Assembly (NCBI GenBank): GCA_963680875.1 | Contig: OY804577.1 | Coordinates: 147,144,196-147,208,195 of the forward strand | Origin: Bathymodiolus brooksi | Lineage: Eukaryota; Mollusca; Bivalvia; Mytilida; Modiolidae | Direction: 5' to 3' | Length of the DNA: 64,000 nt | In this document: in pieces, positions 36,659-51,300 of the stretch | Layout: each line of letters begins with the position of its first letter | Numbering within the stretch: the stretch's first letter is position 1 | Position numbers and translations under genes: made by a program | The notes under the pieces: model-generated | Told to the model about the DNA's origin: nothing | Database searches by the model: none | What the model saw: only the letters and a program-made list of their open reading frames with translations

Positions 36659-39600
36659 GTGTTTGTCCCACACCAATTGCTTTATTTCACAGTTTTAAGA
36701 TGTTGTGTATGTACACAACTATTGTTTGATTTCACAGGCTTAAGATGTTGTTGTGTTTGTACACAAGTATTGTTTGATTTCACAGGCTTAAAATGTTGTT
36801 GTGTATGTCCCACACCAATTGCTTTATTTCACAGGTTTAAGATGTTGTTGTGTTTGTCCCACACCAATTGCTTTATTTCAAAGGTTTAAGATGTTGTTGT
36901 GTTTGTACACAAGTATTGCTTGATTTCACAGCCTTAATATGTTGTTGTGTTTTTCCCACACCAATTGTTTTATTTCACAGATTTAAGATGTTGTTGTGTT
37001 TGTCCCACACCAATTGCTTTATTTCACAGGTTTAAGATGTTGTGTGTGTACACAACTATTGTTTGATTTCACAGGCTTAAGATGTTGTTGTGTTTGTCCC
37101 ACATCAATTGCTTTATTTCACAGATTTAAGATGTTGTTGTGTTTGTTCCACACCAATTGCTTTATTTCACAGATTTAAGATGTTGTTGTGTTTATCCCAC
37201 AACTATTGTTTGATTTCACAGGCCTAAACTGTTGGTGTGTTTGTCCCACACCAATTGCTTTATTTCACAGGTTTAAGATGTTGTGTTTGTACACAACTAT
37301 TGTTTGATTTTACAGGTTTAAGATGTTGTTGTGTTTGTCCCACACCAATTGCTTTATTTCACAGATTTAAGATGTTGTTGTGTTTGTCCCACACCAATTG
37401 CTTTATTTCACAGATTTAAGATGTTGTTGTGTTTTTCCCACTCCAATTGCTTTATTTCACAGATTTAAGATGTTGTTGTGTTTGTCATACACCAATTGCT
37501 TTATTTCACAGGTTTAAGATGTTGTGTTTGTCACACAACTATTGTTTGATTTCACAGGCTTAAGATGTTGTTGTGTTTGTCCCACACCAATTGCTTTATT
37601 TCACAGATTTAAGATGTTGTTGTGTTTGTCCCACAACTATTGTTTGATTTCACAAATTTAAGATGTTGTTGTGTTTGTCCCACACCAATTGCTTTATTTC
37701 ACAGGTTTAAGATGTTGTGTTTGTACACAACTATTGTTTGATTTCACAGGCTTAAGATGTTGTTGTGTTTTTCCCACACCAATTGCTTTATTTCACAGAT
37801 TTAAGATGTTGTTGTATTTGTCCCACACCAATTGCTTTATTTCACAGATTTAAGATGTTGTTGTATTTGTCCCACACCAATTGCTTTATTTCACAGGTTT
37901 AAGATGTTGTTGTGTTTGTCCCACACCAATTGCTTTATTTCACAGATTTAAGATGTTGTTGTATTTGTCCCACACCAATTGCTTTATTTCACAGGTTTAA
38001 GATGTTTTTGTGTTTTTCCCACACCAATTGCTTTATTTCACAGGTTTAAGATGTTGTTGTGTTTTTCCCACACCAATTGCTTTATTTCACAGGTTTAAGA
38101 TGCTGTTGTGTTTGTCCGACACCATTTGTTTTATTTCACAGGTTTAAGATGTTGTTGTGTTTGTCCCAAACCAATTGCTTTATTTCACAGATTTAAGATG
38201 TTGTTGTGTTTGTCCCACACCAATTGCTTTATTTCACAGGTTTAAGATGTTGTGTTTGTAAACAACTATTATTTGATTTCACAGGCTTAAGATGTTGTTG
38301 TGTTTGTCCCACACCAATTGCTTTATTTCACAGGTTTAAGATGTTGTGTTTGTACACAACTATTGTTTGATTTCACAGGCTTAAGATGTTGTTGTGTTTT
38401 TCCCACACAAATTGCTTTATTTCACAGATTTAAGATGTTGTTGTATTTGTCCCACACCAATTGCTTTATTTCACAGGTTTAAGATGTTTTTGTATTTATC
38501 CCACACCAATTGCTTTATTTCACAGATTTAAGATGTTGTTGTGTTTGTCCCACACCAATTGCTTTATTTCACAGATTTAAGATGTTGTTGTGTTTGTCCC
38601 ACACCAATTGCTTTATTTCACAGGTATCAGATGTTGTTATGTTTGTCCCACACCAATTGCTTTATTTCACAGGTTTAAGATGTTGTGTTTGTACACAACT
38701 ATTGTTTGATTTCACAGGCTTAAGATGTTGTTGTGTTTGTCCCACACAAATTGCTTTATTTCACAGATTTAAGATGTTGTTGTATTTGTCCCACACCAAT
38801 TGCTTTATTTCACAGGTTTAAGATGTTTTTGTGTTTTTCCCACACCAATTGCTTTATTTCACAGATTTAAGATGTTGTTGTATTTGTCCCACACCAATTG
38901 CTTTATTTCACAGGTTTAAGATGTTGTTGTGTTTGTCCCACACCAATTGCTTTATTTCACATATTTAAGATGTTGTTGTATTTGTCCCACACCAATTGCT
39001 TTATTTCACAGGTTTAAGATGTTTTTGTATTTGTCCCACACCAATTGCTTTATTTCACAGATTTAAGATGTTGTTGTGTTTGTCCCACACCAATTGCTTT
39101 ATTTCACAGTTTTAAGATGTTGTGTATGTACACAACTATTGTTTGATTTCACAGGCTTAAGATGTTGTTGTGTTTGTACACAAGTATTGTTTGATTTCAC
39201 AGGCTTAAAATGTTGTTGTGTATGTCCCACACCAATTGCTTTATTTCACAGGTTTAAGATGTTGTTGTGTTTGTCCCACACCAATTGCTTTATTTCAAAG
39301 GTTTAAGATGTTGTTGTGTTTGTACACAAGTATTGCTTGATTTCACAGCCTTAATATGTTGTTGTGTTTTTCCCACACCAATTGCTTTATTTCACAGATT
39401 TAAGATGTTGTTGTGTTTGTCCCACACCAATTGCTTTATTTCACAGGTTTAAGATGTTGTGTGTGTACACAACTATTGTTTGATTTCACAGGCTTAAGAT
39501 GTTGTTGTGTTTGTCCCACATCAATTGCTTTATTTCACAGATTTAAGATGTTGTTGTGTTTGTTCCACACCAATTGCTTTATTTCACAGATTTAAGATGT

Positions 39601-42600
39601 TGTTGTGTTTATCCCACAACTATTGTTTGATTTCACAGGCCTAAACTGTTGGTGTGTTTGTCCCACACCAATTGCTTTATTTCACAGGTTTAAGATGTTG
39701 TGTTTGTACACAACTATTGTTTGATTTTACAGGTTTAAGATGTTGTTGTGTTTGTCCCACACCAATTGCTTTATTTCACAGATTTAAGATGTTGTTGTGT
39801 TTGTCCCACACCAATTGCTTTATTTCACAGATTTAAGATGTTGTTGTGTTTTTCCCACTCCAATTGCTTTATTTCACAGATTTAAGATGTTGTTGTGTTT
39901 GTCATACACCAATTGCTTTATTTCACAGGTTTAAGATGTTGTGTTTGTACACAACTATTGTTTGATTTCACAGGCTTAAGATGTTGTTGTGTTTGTCCCA
40001 CACCAATTGCTTTATTTCACAGATTTAAGATGTTGTTGTGTTTGTCCCACAACTATTGTTTGATTTCACAGATTTAAGATGTTGTTGTGTTTGTCCCACA
40101 CCAATTGCTTTATTTCACAGGTTTAAGATGTTGTGTTTGTACACAACTATTGTTTGATTTCACAGGCTTAAGATGTTGTTGTGTTTTTCCCACACCAATT
40201 GCTTTATTTCACAGATTTAAGATGTTGTTGTATTTGTCCCACACCAATTGCTTTATTTCACAGATTTAAGATGTTGTTGTATTTGTCCCACACCAATTGC
40301 TTTATTTCACAGGTTTAAGATGTTGTTGTGTTTGTCCCACACCAATTGCTTTATTTCACAGATTTAAGATGTTGTTGTATTTGTCCCACACCAATTGCTT
40401 TATTTCACAGGTTTAAGATGTTTTTGTGTTTTTCCCACACCAATTGCTTTATTTCACAGATTTAAGATGTTGTTGTATTTGTCCCACACCAATTGCTTTA
40501 TTTCACAGGTTTAAGATGTTGTTGTGTTTGTCCCACACCAATTGCTTTATTTCACTTATTTAAGATGTTGTTGTATTTGTCCCACACCAATTGCTTTATT
40601 TCACAGGTTTAAGATGTTTTTGTATTTGTCCCACACCAATTGCTTTATTTCACAGATTTAAGATGTTGTTGTGTTTGTCCCACACCAATTGCTTTATTTC
40701 ACAGTTTTAAGATGTTGTGTATGTACACAACTATTGTTTGATTTCACAGGCTTAAGATGTTGTTGTGTTTGTACACAAGTATTGTTTGATTTCACAGGCT
40801 TAAAATGTTGTTGTGTATGTCCCACACCAATTGCTTTATTTCACAGGTTTAAGATGTTGTTGTGTTTGTCCCACACCAATTGCTTTATTTCAAAGGTTTA
40901 AGATGTTGTTGTGTTTGTCCCACACCAATTGCTTTATTTCACAGGCTTAAGATGTTGTTGTGTTTGTACACAAGTATTGCTTGATTTCACAGGCTTAATA
41001 TGTTGTTGTGTTTTTTCCACACCAATTGCTTTATTTCACAGATTTAAGATGCTGTTGTGTTTGTCCCACACCAATTGCTTTATTTCACAGGTTTAAGATG
41101 TTGTGTTTGTACAAAACTATTGTTTGATTTCACAGGCTTAAGATGTTGTTGTGTTTGTCCCACACCAATTGCTTTATTTCACAGATTTAAGATGTTGTTG
41201 TGTTTGTCCCACAACTATTGTTTGATTTCACAGGCCTAAACTGTTGTTGTGTTTGTCCAACACCATTTGCTTTATTTCACAGGTTTAAGATGTTGTGTTT
41301 GTACACAACTATTGTTTGATTTTACAGGTTTAAGATGTTGTTGTGTTTGTCCCACACCAATTGCTTTATTTCACAGATTTAAGATGTTGTTGTGTTTTTC
41401 CCACTCCAATTGCTTTATTTCACAGATTTAAGATGTTGTTGTGTTTGTCCCACACCAGTTGCTTTATTTCACAGGTTTAAGATGTTGTGTTTGTACACAA
41501 CTATTGTTTGATTTCACAGGCTTAAGATGTTGTTGTGTTTGTCCCACACCAATTGCTTTATTTCACAGATTTAAGATGTTGTTGTGTTTGTCCCACAACT
41601 ATTGTTTGATTTCACAGATTTAAGATGTTGTTGTGTTTGTCCCACACCAATTGCTTTATTTCACAGGTTTAAGATGTTGTGTTTGTACACAACTATTGTT
41701 TGATTTCACAGGCTTAAGATGTTGTTGTGTTTGTCCCACACCAATTCCTTTATTTCACAGATTTAAGATGTTGTTGTGTTTGTCCCACAACTATTGTTTG
41801 ATTTCACAGATTTAAGATGTTGTTGTGTTTTTCCCACACCAATTGCTTTATTTCACAGATTTAAGATGTTGTTGTAATTGTCCCACACCAATTGCTTTAT
41901 TTCACAGGTTTAAGATGTTGTTGTGTTTGTCCCACACCAACTGCTTTATTTCACAGATTTAAGATGTTGTTGTATTTGTCCCACACCAATTGCTTTATTT
42001 CACAGGTTTAAGATGTTGTTGTGTTTTTCCCACACCAATTGCTTTATTTCACAGGTTTAAGATGCTGTTGTGTTTGTCCGACACCATTTGTTTTATTTCA
42101 CAGGTTTAAGATGTTGTTGTGTTTGTCCCACACCAATTGCTTTATTTCACAGGTTTAAGATGTTATGTTTGTAAACAACTATTATTTGATTTCACAGGCT
42201 TAAGATGTTGTTGTGTTTGTCCCACACCAATTGCTTTATTTCACTGATTTAAGATGTTGTTGTGTTTGTCCCACACCAATTGCTTTATTTCACAGGTTTA
42301 AGATGTTGTGTTTGTACACAACTATTGTTTGATTTCACAGGCTTAAGATGTTGTTGTGTTTGTCCCACACCAATTGCTTTATTTCACAGGTTTAAGATGT
42401 TGTGTTTGTACACAACTATTGTTTGATTTCACAGGCTTAAGATGTTGTTGTGTTTTTCCCACACCAATTGCTTTATTTCACAGGTTTAAGATGTTGTTGT
42501 ATTTGTCCCACACCAATTGCTTTATTTCACAGGTTTAAGATGTTTTTGTATTTATCCCACACCAATTGCTTTATTTCACAGATTTAAGATGTTGTTGCGT

Positions 42601-42871
42601 TTGTCCCACACCAATTGCTTTATTTCACAGATTTAAGATGTTGTGTTTGTACACAACTATTGTTTGATTTCACAGGCTTAAGATGTTGTTGTGTTTGTCC
42701 CACACCAATTGCTTTATTTCACAGATTTAAGATGTTGTTGTATTTGTCCGACACCAATTGCTTTATTTCACAGGTTTAAGATGTTTTTGTGTTTTTCCCA
42801 CACCAATTGCTTTATTTCACAGATTTAAGATGTTGTTGTATTTGTCCCACACCAATTGCTTTATTTCACAG

Positions 42872-45800
42872 GTTTAAGATGTTGTTGTGTTTGTCCCACA
42901 CCAATTGCTTTATTTCAAAGGTTTAAGATGTTGTTGTGTTTGTACACAACTATTGTTTGATTTCACAGGCTTAATATGTTGTTGTGTTTTTCCCACACCA
43001 ATTGCTTTATTTCACAGATTTCAGATGTTGTTGTGTTTGTCCCACACCAATTGCTTTATTTCACAGTTTTAAGATGTTGTGTATGTACACAACTATTGTT
43101 TGATTTCACAGGCTTAAGATGTTGTTGTGTTTGTACACAAGTATTGTTTGATTTCACAGGCTTAAGATGTTGTTGTGTTTGTCCCACACCAATTGCTTTA
43201 TTTCACAGGTTTAAGATGTTGTTGTGTTTGTCCCACACCAATTGCTTTATTTCAAAGGTTTAAGATGTTGTTGTGTTTGTCCCACACCAATTGCTTTATT
43301 TCACAGTTTTAAGATGTTGTTGTGTTTGTACACAACTATTGTTTGATTTCACAGGCTTAATATGTTGTTGTGTTTTTCCCACACCAATTGCTTTATTTCA
43401 CAGATTTCAGATGTTGTTGTGTTTGTCCCACACCAATTGCTTTATTTCACAGTTTTAAGATGTTGTGTATGTACACAACTATTGTTTGATTTCACAGGCT
43501 TAAGATGTTGTTGTGTTTGTACACAAGTATTGTTTGATTTCACAGGATTAAAATGTTGTTGTGTATGTCCCACACCAATTGCTTTATTTCACAGGTTTAA
43601 GATGTTGTTGTGTTTGTCCCACACCAATTGCTTTATTTCAAAGGTTTAAGATGTTGTTGTGTTTGTCCCACACCAATTGCTTTATTTCACAGGCTTAAGA
43701 TGTTGTTGTGTTTGTACACAAGTATTGCTTGACTTCACAGGCTTAATATGTTGTTGTGTTTTTCCCACACCAATTGCTTTATTTCACAGATTTAAGATGT
43801 TGTTGTGTTTGTCCCACACCAATTGCTTTATTTCACAGGTTTAAGATGTTGTGTGTGTACACAACTATTGTTTGATTTCACAGGCTTAAGATGTTGTTGT
43901 GTTTGTCCCACACCAATTGATTTATTTCACAGATTTAAGATGTTGTTGTGTTTGTTCCACACCAATTGCTTTATTTCACAGATTTAAGATGTTGTTGTGT
44001 TTGTCCCACAACTATTGTTTGATTTCACAGGCCTAAACTGTTGTTGTGTTTGTCCCACACCATTTGCTTTATTTCACAGGTTTAAGATGTTGTGTTTGTA
44101 CACAACTATTGTTTGATTTTACAGGTTTAAGATGTTGTTGTGTTTGTCCCACACCAATTGCTTTATTTCACAGATTTAAGATGTTGTTGTGTTTGTCCCA
44201 CACCAATTGCTTTATTTCACAGATTTAAGATGTTGTTGTGTTTTTCCCACTCCAATTGCTTTATTTCACAGATTTAAGATGTTGTTGTGTTTGTCCCACA
44301 CCAATTGCTTTATTTCACAGGTTTAAGATGTTGTGTTTGTACACAACTATTGTTTGATTTCACACGCTTAAGATGTTGTTGTGTTTGTCCCACAGCAATT
44401 GCTTTATTTCACAGATTTAAGATGTTGTTGTGTTTGTCCCATAACTATTGTTTGATTTCACAGATTTAAGATGTTGTTGTGTTTGTCCCACACCAATTGC
44501 TTTATTTCACAGGTTTAAGATGTTGTTGTGTTTGCACACAAGTATTGTTTGATTTCACAGGCTTAAGATGTTGTTGTGTTTGTCCCACACCAATTGCTTT
44601 ATTTCACAGGTTTAAGATGTTGTTGTGTTTGTCCCACACCAATTGCTTTATTTCACAGGTTTAAGATGCTGTTGTGTTTTTCCCACACCAATTGCTTTAT
44701 TTCACAGGTTTAAGATGTTGTTGTGTTTGTCCCACACCACTTGTTTTATTTCACAGGTTTAAAATGTTGTTGTGTTTGTCCCACACCAATTGCTTTATTT
44801 CACAGTTTTAAGATGTTGTGTATGTACACAACTATTGTTTGATTTCACAGGCTTAAGATGTTGTTGTGTTTGTACACAACTATTGTTTGATTTCACAGGC
44901 TTAAGATGTTGTTGTGTTTGTCCCACACCAATTGCTTTATTTCACAGGTTTAAGATGTTGTTGTGTTTGTCCCACACCAATTGCTTTATTTCAAAGGTTT
45001 AAGATGTTGTTGTGTTTGTACACAACTATTGTTTGATTTCACAGGCTTAATATGTTGTTGTGTTTTTCCCACACCAATTGCTTTATTTCACAGATTTCAG
45101 ATGTTGTTGTGTTTGTCCCACACCAATTGCTTTATTTCACAGTTTTAAGATGTTGTGTATGTACACAACTATTGTTTGATTTCACAGGCTTAAGATGTTG
45201 TTGTGTTTGTACACAAGTATTGTTTGATTTCACAGGCTTAAGATGTTGTTGTGTTTGTCCCACACCAATTGCTTTATTTCACAGGTTTAAGATGTTGTTG
45301 TGTTTGTCCCACACCAATTGCTTTATTTCAAAGGTTTAAGATGTTGTTGTGTTTGTCCCACACCAATTGCTTTATTTCACAGTTTTAAGATGTTGTTGTG
45401 TTTGTACACAACTATTGTTTGATTTCACAGGCTTAATATGTTGTTGTGTTTTTCCCACACCAATTGCTTTATTTCACAGATTTCAGATGTTGTTGTGTTT
45501 GTCCCACACCAATTGCTTTATTTCACAGTTTTAAGATGTTGTGTATGTACACAACTATTGTTTGATTTCACAGGCTTAAGATGTTGTTGTGTTTGTACAC
45601 AAGTATTGTTTGATTTCACAGGATTAAAATGTTGTTGTGTATGTCCCACACCAATTGCTTTATTTCACAGGTTTAAGATGTTGTTGTGTTTGTCCCACAC
45701 CAATTGCTTTATTTCAAAGGTTTAAGATGTTGTTGTGTTTGTCCCACACCAATTGCTTTATTTCACAGGCTTAAGATGTTGTTGTGTTTGTACACAAGTA

Positions 45801-47023
45801 TTGCTTGACTTCACAGGCTTAATATGTTGTTGTGTTTTTCCCACACCAATTGCTTTATTTCACAGATTTAAGATGTTGTTGTGTTTGTCCCACACCAATT
45901 GCTTTATTTCACAGGTTTAAGATGTTGTGTGTGTACACAACTATTGTTTGATTTCACAGGCTTAAGATGTTGTTGTGTTTGTCCCACACCAATTGATTTA
46001 TTTCACAGATTTAAGATGTTGTTGTGTTTGTTCCACACCAATTGCTTTATTTCACAGATTTAAGATGTTGTTGTGTTTGTCCCACAACTATTGTTTGATT
46101 TCACAGGCCTAAACTGTTGTTGTGTTTGTCCCACACCATTTGCTTTATTTCACAGGTTTAAGATGTTGTGTTTGTACACAACTATTGTTTGATTTTACAG
46201 GTTTAAGATGTTGTTGTGTTTGTCCCACACCAATTGCTTTATTTCACAGATTTAAGATGTTGTTGTGTTTGTCCCACACCAATTGCTTTATTTCACAGAT
46301 TTAAGATGTTGTTGTGTTTTTCCCACTCCAATTGCTTTATTTCACAGATTTAAGATGTTGTTGTGTTTGTCCCACACCAATTGCTTTATTTCACAGGTTT
46401 AAGATGTTGTGTTTGTACACAACTATTGTTTGATTTCACACGCTTAAGATGTTGTTGTGTTTGTCCCACACCAATTGCTTTATTTCACAGATTTAAGATG
46501 TTGTTGTGTTTGTCCCATAACTATTGTTTGATTTCACAGATTTAAGATGTTGTTGTGTTTGTCCCACACCAATTGCTTTATTTCACAGGTTTAAGATGTT
46601 GTTGTGTTTGCACACAAGTATTGTTTGATTTCACAGGCTTAAGATGTTGTTGTGTTTGTCCCACACCAATTGCTTTATTTCACAGGTTTAAGATGTTGTT
46701 GTGTTTGTCCCACACCAATTGCTTTATTTCACAGGTTTAAGATGCTGTTGTGTTTTTCCCACACCAATTGCTTTATTTCACAGGTTTAAGATGTTGTTGT
46801 GTTTGTCCCACACCACTTGTTTTATTTCACAGGTTTAAAATGTTGTTGTGTTTGTCCCACACCAATTGCTTTATTTCACAGTTTTAAGATGTTGTGTATG
46901 TACACAACTATTGTTTGATTTCACAGGCTTAAGATGTTGTTGTGTTTGTACACAACTATTGTTTGATTTCACAGGCTTAAGATGTTGTTGTGTTTGTCCC
47001 ACACCAATTGCTTTATTTCACAG
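42872..47023. repeat. near-identical tandem duplication, period 2076 bp
   Basis: Copy 1 is about 42872-44947 and copy 2 about 44948-47023. Shared private variants include CAGATTTCAGATG, GGATTAAAATG (43551/45627), TTGACTTCACAG and CACACGCTTAAG. I found one base difference, G at about 44394 (CACAGCAATTG) against C at 46470, but did not check every position. Confidence 0.78.
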
Positions 47024-48388
47024 GTTTAAGATGTTGTTGTGTTTGTCCCACACCAATTGCTTTATTTCAAAGGTTTAAGATGTTGTTGTGTTTGTCCCAC
47101 ACCAATTGCTTTATTTCACAGGCTTAAGATGTTGTTGTGTTTGTACACAACTATTGTTTGATTTCACAGGCTTAATATGTTGTTGTGTTTTTCCCACACC
47201 AATTGCTTTATTTCACAGATTTCAGATGTTGTTGTGTTTGTCCCACAACTATTGTTTGATTTCACAGGCCTAAACTGTTGTTGTGTTTGTCCCACACCAT
47301 TTGCTTTATTTCACAGGTTTAAGATGTTGTGTTTGTACACAACTATTGTTTGATTTTACAGGTTTAAGATGTTGTTGTGTTTGTCCCACACCAATTGCTT
47401 TATTTCACAGATTTAAGATGTTGTTGTGTTTGTCCCACACCAATTGCTTTATTTCACAGATTTAAGATGTTGTTGTGTTTTTCCCACTCCAATTGCTTTA
47501 TTTCACAGATTTAAGATGTTGTTGTGTTTGTCCCACACCAATTGCTTTATTTCACAGGTTTAAGATGTTGTGTTTGTACACAACTATTGTTTGATTTCAC
47601 ACGCTTAAGATGTTGTTGTGTTTGTCCCACACCAATTGCTTTATTTCACAGATTTAAGATGTTGTTGTGTTTGTCCCATAACTATTGTTTGATTTCACAG
47701 ATTTAAGATGTTGTTGTGTTTGTCCCACACCAATTGCTTTATTTCACAGGTTTAAGATGTTGTTGTGTTTGCACACAAGTATTGTTTGATTTCACAGGCT
47801 TAAGATGTTGTTGTGTTTGTCCCACACCAATTGCTTTATTTCACAGGTTTAAGATGTTGTTGTGTTTGTCCCACACCAATTGCTTTATTTCACAGGTTTA
47901 AGATGCTGTTGTGTTTTTCCCACACCAATTGCTTTATTTCACAGGTTTAAGATGTTGTTGTGTTTGTCCCACACCACTTGTTTTATTTCACAGGTTTAAA
48001 ATGTTGTTGTGTTTGTCCCACACCAATTGCTTTATTTCACAGTTTTAAGATGTTGTGTATGTACACAACTATTGTTTGATTTTACAGGCTTAAGATGTTG
48101 TTGTGTTTGTACACAACTATTGTTTGATTTCACAGGCTTAAGATGTTGTTGTGTTTGTCCCACACCAATTGCTTTATTTCACAGGTTTAAGATGTTGTTG
48201 TGTTTGTCTCACACCAATTGCTTTATTTCAAAGGTTTAAGATGTTGTTGTGTTTGTCCCACACCAATTGCTTTATTTCACAGGCTTAAGATGTTGTTGTG
48301 TTTGTACACAACTATTGTTTGATTTCACAGGCTTAATATGTTGTTGTGTTTTTCCCACACCAATTGCTTTATTTCACAGATTTCAGAT
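46067..48388. repeat. tandem higher-order duplication, period 1161 bp
   Basis: About 46067-47227 is repeated at 47228-48388. Landmarks are GGCCTAAACTG followed by CCATTTGCTTTATTTC, CACACGCTTAAG, CCCATAACTATTG and CCACTTGTTTTATTTC, each offset by 1161 bp. It overlaps the end of the 2076-bp block, so it arose from that block's second copy. Confidence 0.72.
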
Positions 48389-51300
48389 GTTGTTGTGTTT
48401 GTCCCACACCAATTGCTTTATTTCACAGGTTTAAGATGTTGTGTGTGTACACAACTATTTTTTGATTTCACAGGCTTAAGATGTTGTTGTGTTTGTCCCA
48501 CACCAATTGCTTTATTTCACAGATTTAAGATGTTGTTGTGTTTGTCCCACACCAATTGCTTTATTTCACAGATTTAAGATGTTGTTGTGTTTGTCCCACA
48601 AATATTGTTTGATTTCACAGGCTTAAACTGTTGTTGTGTTTGTCCCACACCAATTGCTTTATTTCACAGGTTTAAGATGCTGTGTTTGTACACAACTATT
48701 GTTTGATTTCACAGGTTTAAGATGTTGTTGTGTTTGTCCCACACCAATTGCTTTATTTCACAGATTTAAGATGTTGTTGTGTTTGTCCCACACCAATTGC
48801 TTTATTTCACAGATTTAAGATGTTGTTGTGTTTTTCCCAAACCAATTGCTTTATTTCACAGATTTAAGATGTTGTTGTGTTTGTCCCACACCAATTGCTT
48901 TATTTCACAGGTTGAAGATGTTGTGTTTGTACACAACTAATGTTTGATTTCACAGGCTTAAGATGTTGTTGTGTTTTTCCCACACCAATTGCTTTATTTC
49001 ACAGATTTCAGATGTTGTTGTGTTTGTCCCACACCAATTGCTTTATTTCACAGGTTTAAGATGTTGTGTGTGTACACAACTATTTTTTGATTTCACAGGC
49101 TTAAGATGTTGTTGTGTTTGTCCCACACCAATTGCTTTATTTCACAGATTTAAGATGTTGTTGTGTTTGTCCCACACCAATTGCTTTATTTCACAGATTT
49201 AAGATGTTGTTGTGTTTGTCCCACAACTATTGTTTGATTTCACAGGCTTAAACTGTTGTTGTGTTTGTCCCACACCAATTGCTTTATTTCACAGGTTTAA
49301 GATGTTGTGTTTGTACACAACTATTGTTTGATTTCACAGGTTTAAGATGTTGTTGTGTTTGTCCCACACCAATTGCTTTATTTCACAGATTTAAGATGTT
49401 GTTGTGTTTGTCCCACACCAATTGCTTTATTTCACAGATTTAAGATGTTGTTGTGTTTTTCCCAAACCAATTGCTTTATTTCACAGATTTAAGATGTTGT
49501 TGTGTTTGTCCCACACCAATTGCTTTATTTCACAGGTTGAAGATGTTGTGTTTGTACACAACTATTGTTTGATTTCACAGGCTTAAGATGTTGGTGTTTG
49601 TCCCACACCAATTGCTTTATTTCACAGGTTTAAGATGTTGTTGTGTTTGTCCCACACCATTTGTTTTATTTCACAGGTTTAAGATGTTGTTGTGTTTGTC
49701 CCACACCAATTGCTTTATTTCACAGATTTCAGATGTTGTTGTGTTTGTCCCACACCAATTGCTTTATTTCACAGTTTTAAGATGTTGTGTATGTACACAA
49801 CTATTGTTTGATTTCACAGGCTTAAGATGTTGTTGTGTTTGTACACAAGTATTGTTTGATTTCACAGGCTTAAGATAATGTTGTGTTTGTCCCACACCAA
49901 TTGCTTTATTTCACAGATTTAAGATGTTGTTGTGTTTGTTCCACACCAATTGCTTTATTTCACAGATTTAAGATGTTGCTGTGTTTGTCCCACAACTATT
50001 GTTTGATTTCACAGGCCTAAACTGTTGTTGTGTTTGTCCCACACCATTTGCTTTATTTCACAGGTTTAAGATGTTGTGTTTGTACACAACTATTGTTTGA
50101 TTTTACAGGTTTAAGATGTTGTTGTGTTTGTCCCACACCAATTGCTTTATTTCACAGATTTAAGATGGTGTTGTGTTTGTCCCACACCAATTGCTTTATT
50201 TCACAGATTTAAGATGTTGTTGTGTTTTTCCCACTCCAATTGCTTTATTTCACAGATTTCAGATGTTGTTGTGTTTGTCCCACACCAATTGCTTTATTTC
50301 ACAGTTTTAAGATGTTGTGTATGTACACAACTATTGTTTGATTTCACAGGCTTAAGATGTTGTTGTGTTTGTACACAAGTATTGTTTGATTTCACAGGAT
50401 TAAAATGTTGTTGTGTATGTCCCACACCAATTGCTTTATTTCACAGGTTTAAGATGTTGTTGTGTTTGTCCCACACCAATTGCTTTATTTCAAAGGTTTA
50501 AGATGTTGTTGTGTTTGTCCCACACCAATTGCTTTATTTCACAGGCTTAAGATGTTGTTGTGTTTGTACACAAGTATTGCTTGACTTCACAGGCTTAATA
50601 TGTTGTTGTGTTTTTCCCACACCAATTGCTTTATTTCACAGATTTAAGATGTTGTTGTGTTTGTCCCACACCAATTGCTTTATTTCACAGGTTTAAGATG
50701 TTGTGTGTGTACACAACTATTGTTTGATTTCACAGGCTTAAGATGTTGTTGTGTTTGTCCCACACCAATTGCTTTATTTCACAGATTTAAGATGTTGTTG
50801 TGTTTGTTCCACACCAATTGCTTTATTTCACAGATTTAAGATGTTGTTGTGTTTGTCCCACAACTATTGTTTGATTTCACAGGCCTAAACTGTTGTTGTG
50901 TTTGTCCCACACCATTTGCTTTATTTCACAGGTTTAAGATGTTGTGTTTGTACACAACTATTGTTTGATTTTACAGGTTTAAGATGTTGTTGTGTTTGTC
51001 CCACACCAATTGCTTTATTTCACAGATTTAAGATGTTGTTGTGTTTGTCCCACACCAATTGCTTTATTTCACAGATTTAAGATGTTGTTGTGTTTTTCCC
51101 ACTCCAATTGCTTTATTTCACAGATTTAAGATGTTGTTGTGTTTGTCCCACACCAATTGCTTTATTTCACAGGTTTAAGATGTTGTGTTTGTACACAACT
51201 ATTGTTTGATTTCACACGCTTAAGATGTTGTTGTGTTTGTCCCACACCAATTGCTTTATTTCACAGATTTAAGATGTTGTTGTGTTTGTCCCATAACTAT

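Larger units (their letters stand above)
15810..42830. repeat. 16.3-kb super-period with rearranged second copy
   Basis: About 15810-18980 matches 32128-35298 at offset 16318. The match then resumes at 36659 (offset 17674), the difference being a 1356-bp tandem duplication inside the second copy. A single-base insertion near 37532 (GTTTGTCACACAAC) raises the offset to 17675, and correspondence continues to about 25150/42825. The 6180-bp duplication exists only in the first copy, so the second carries that block once. Confidence 0.7.
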
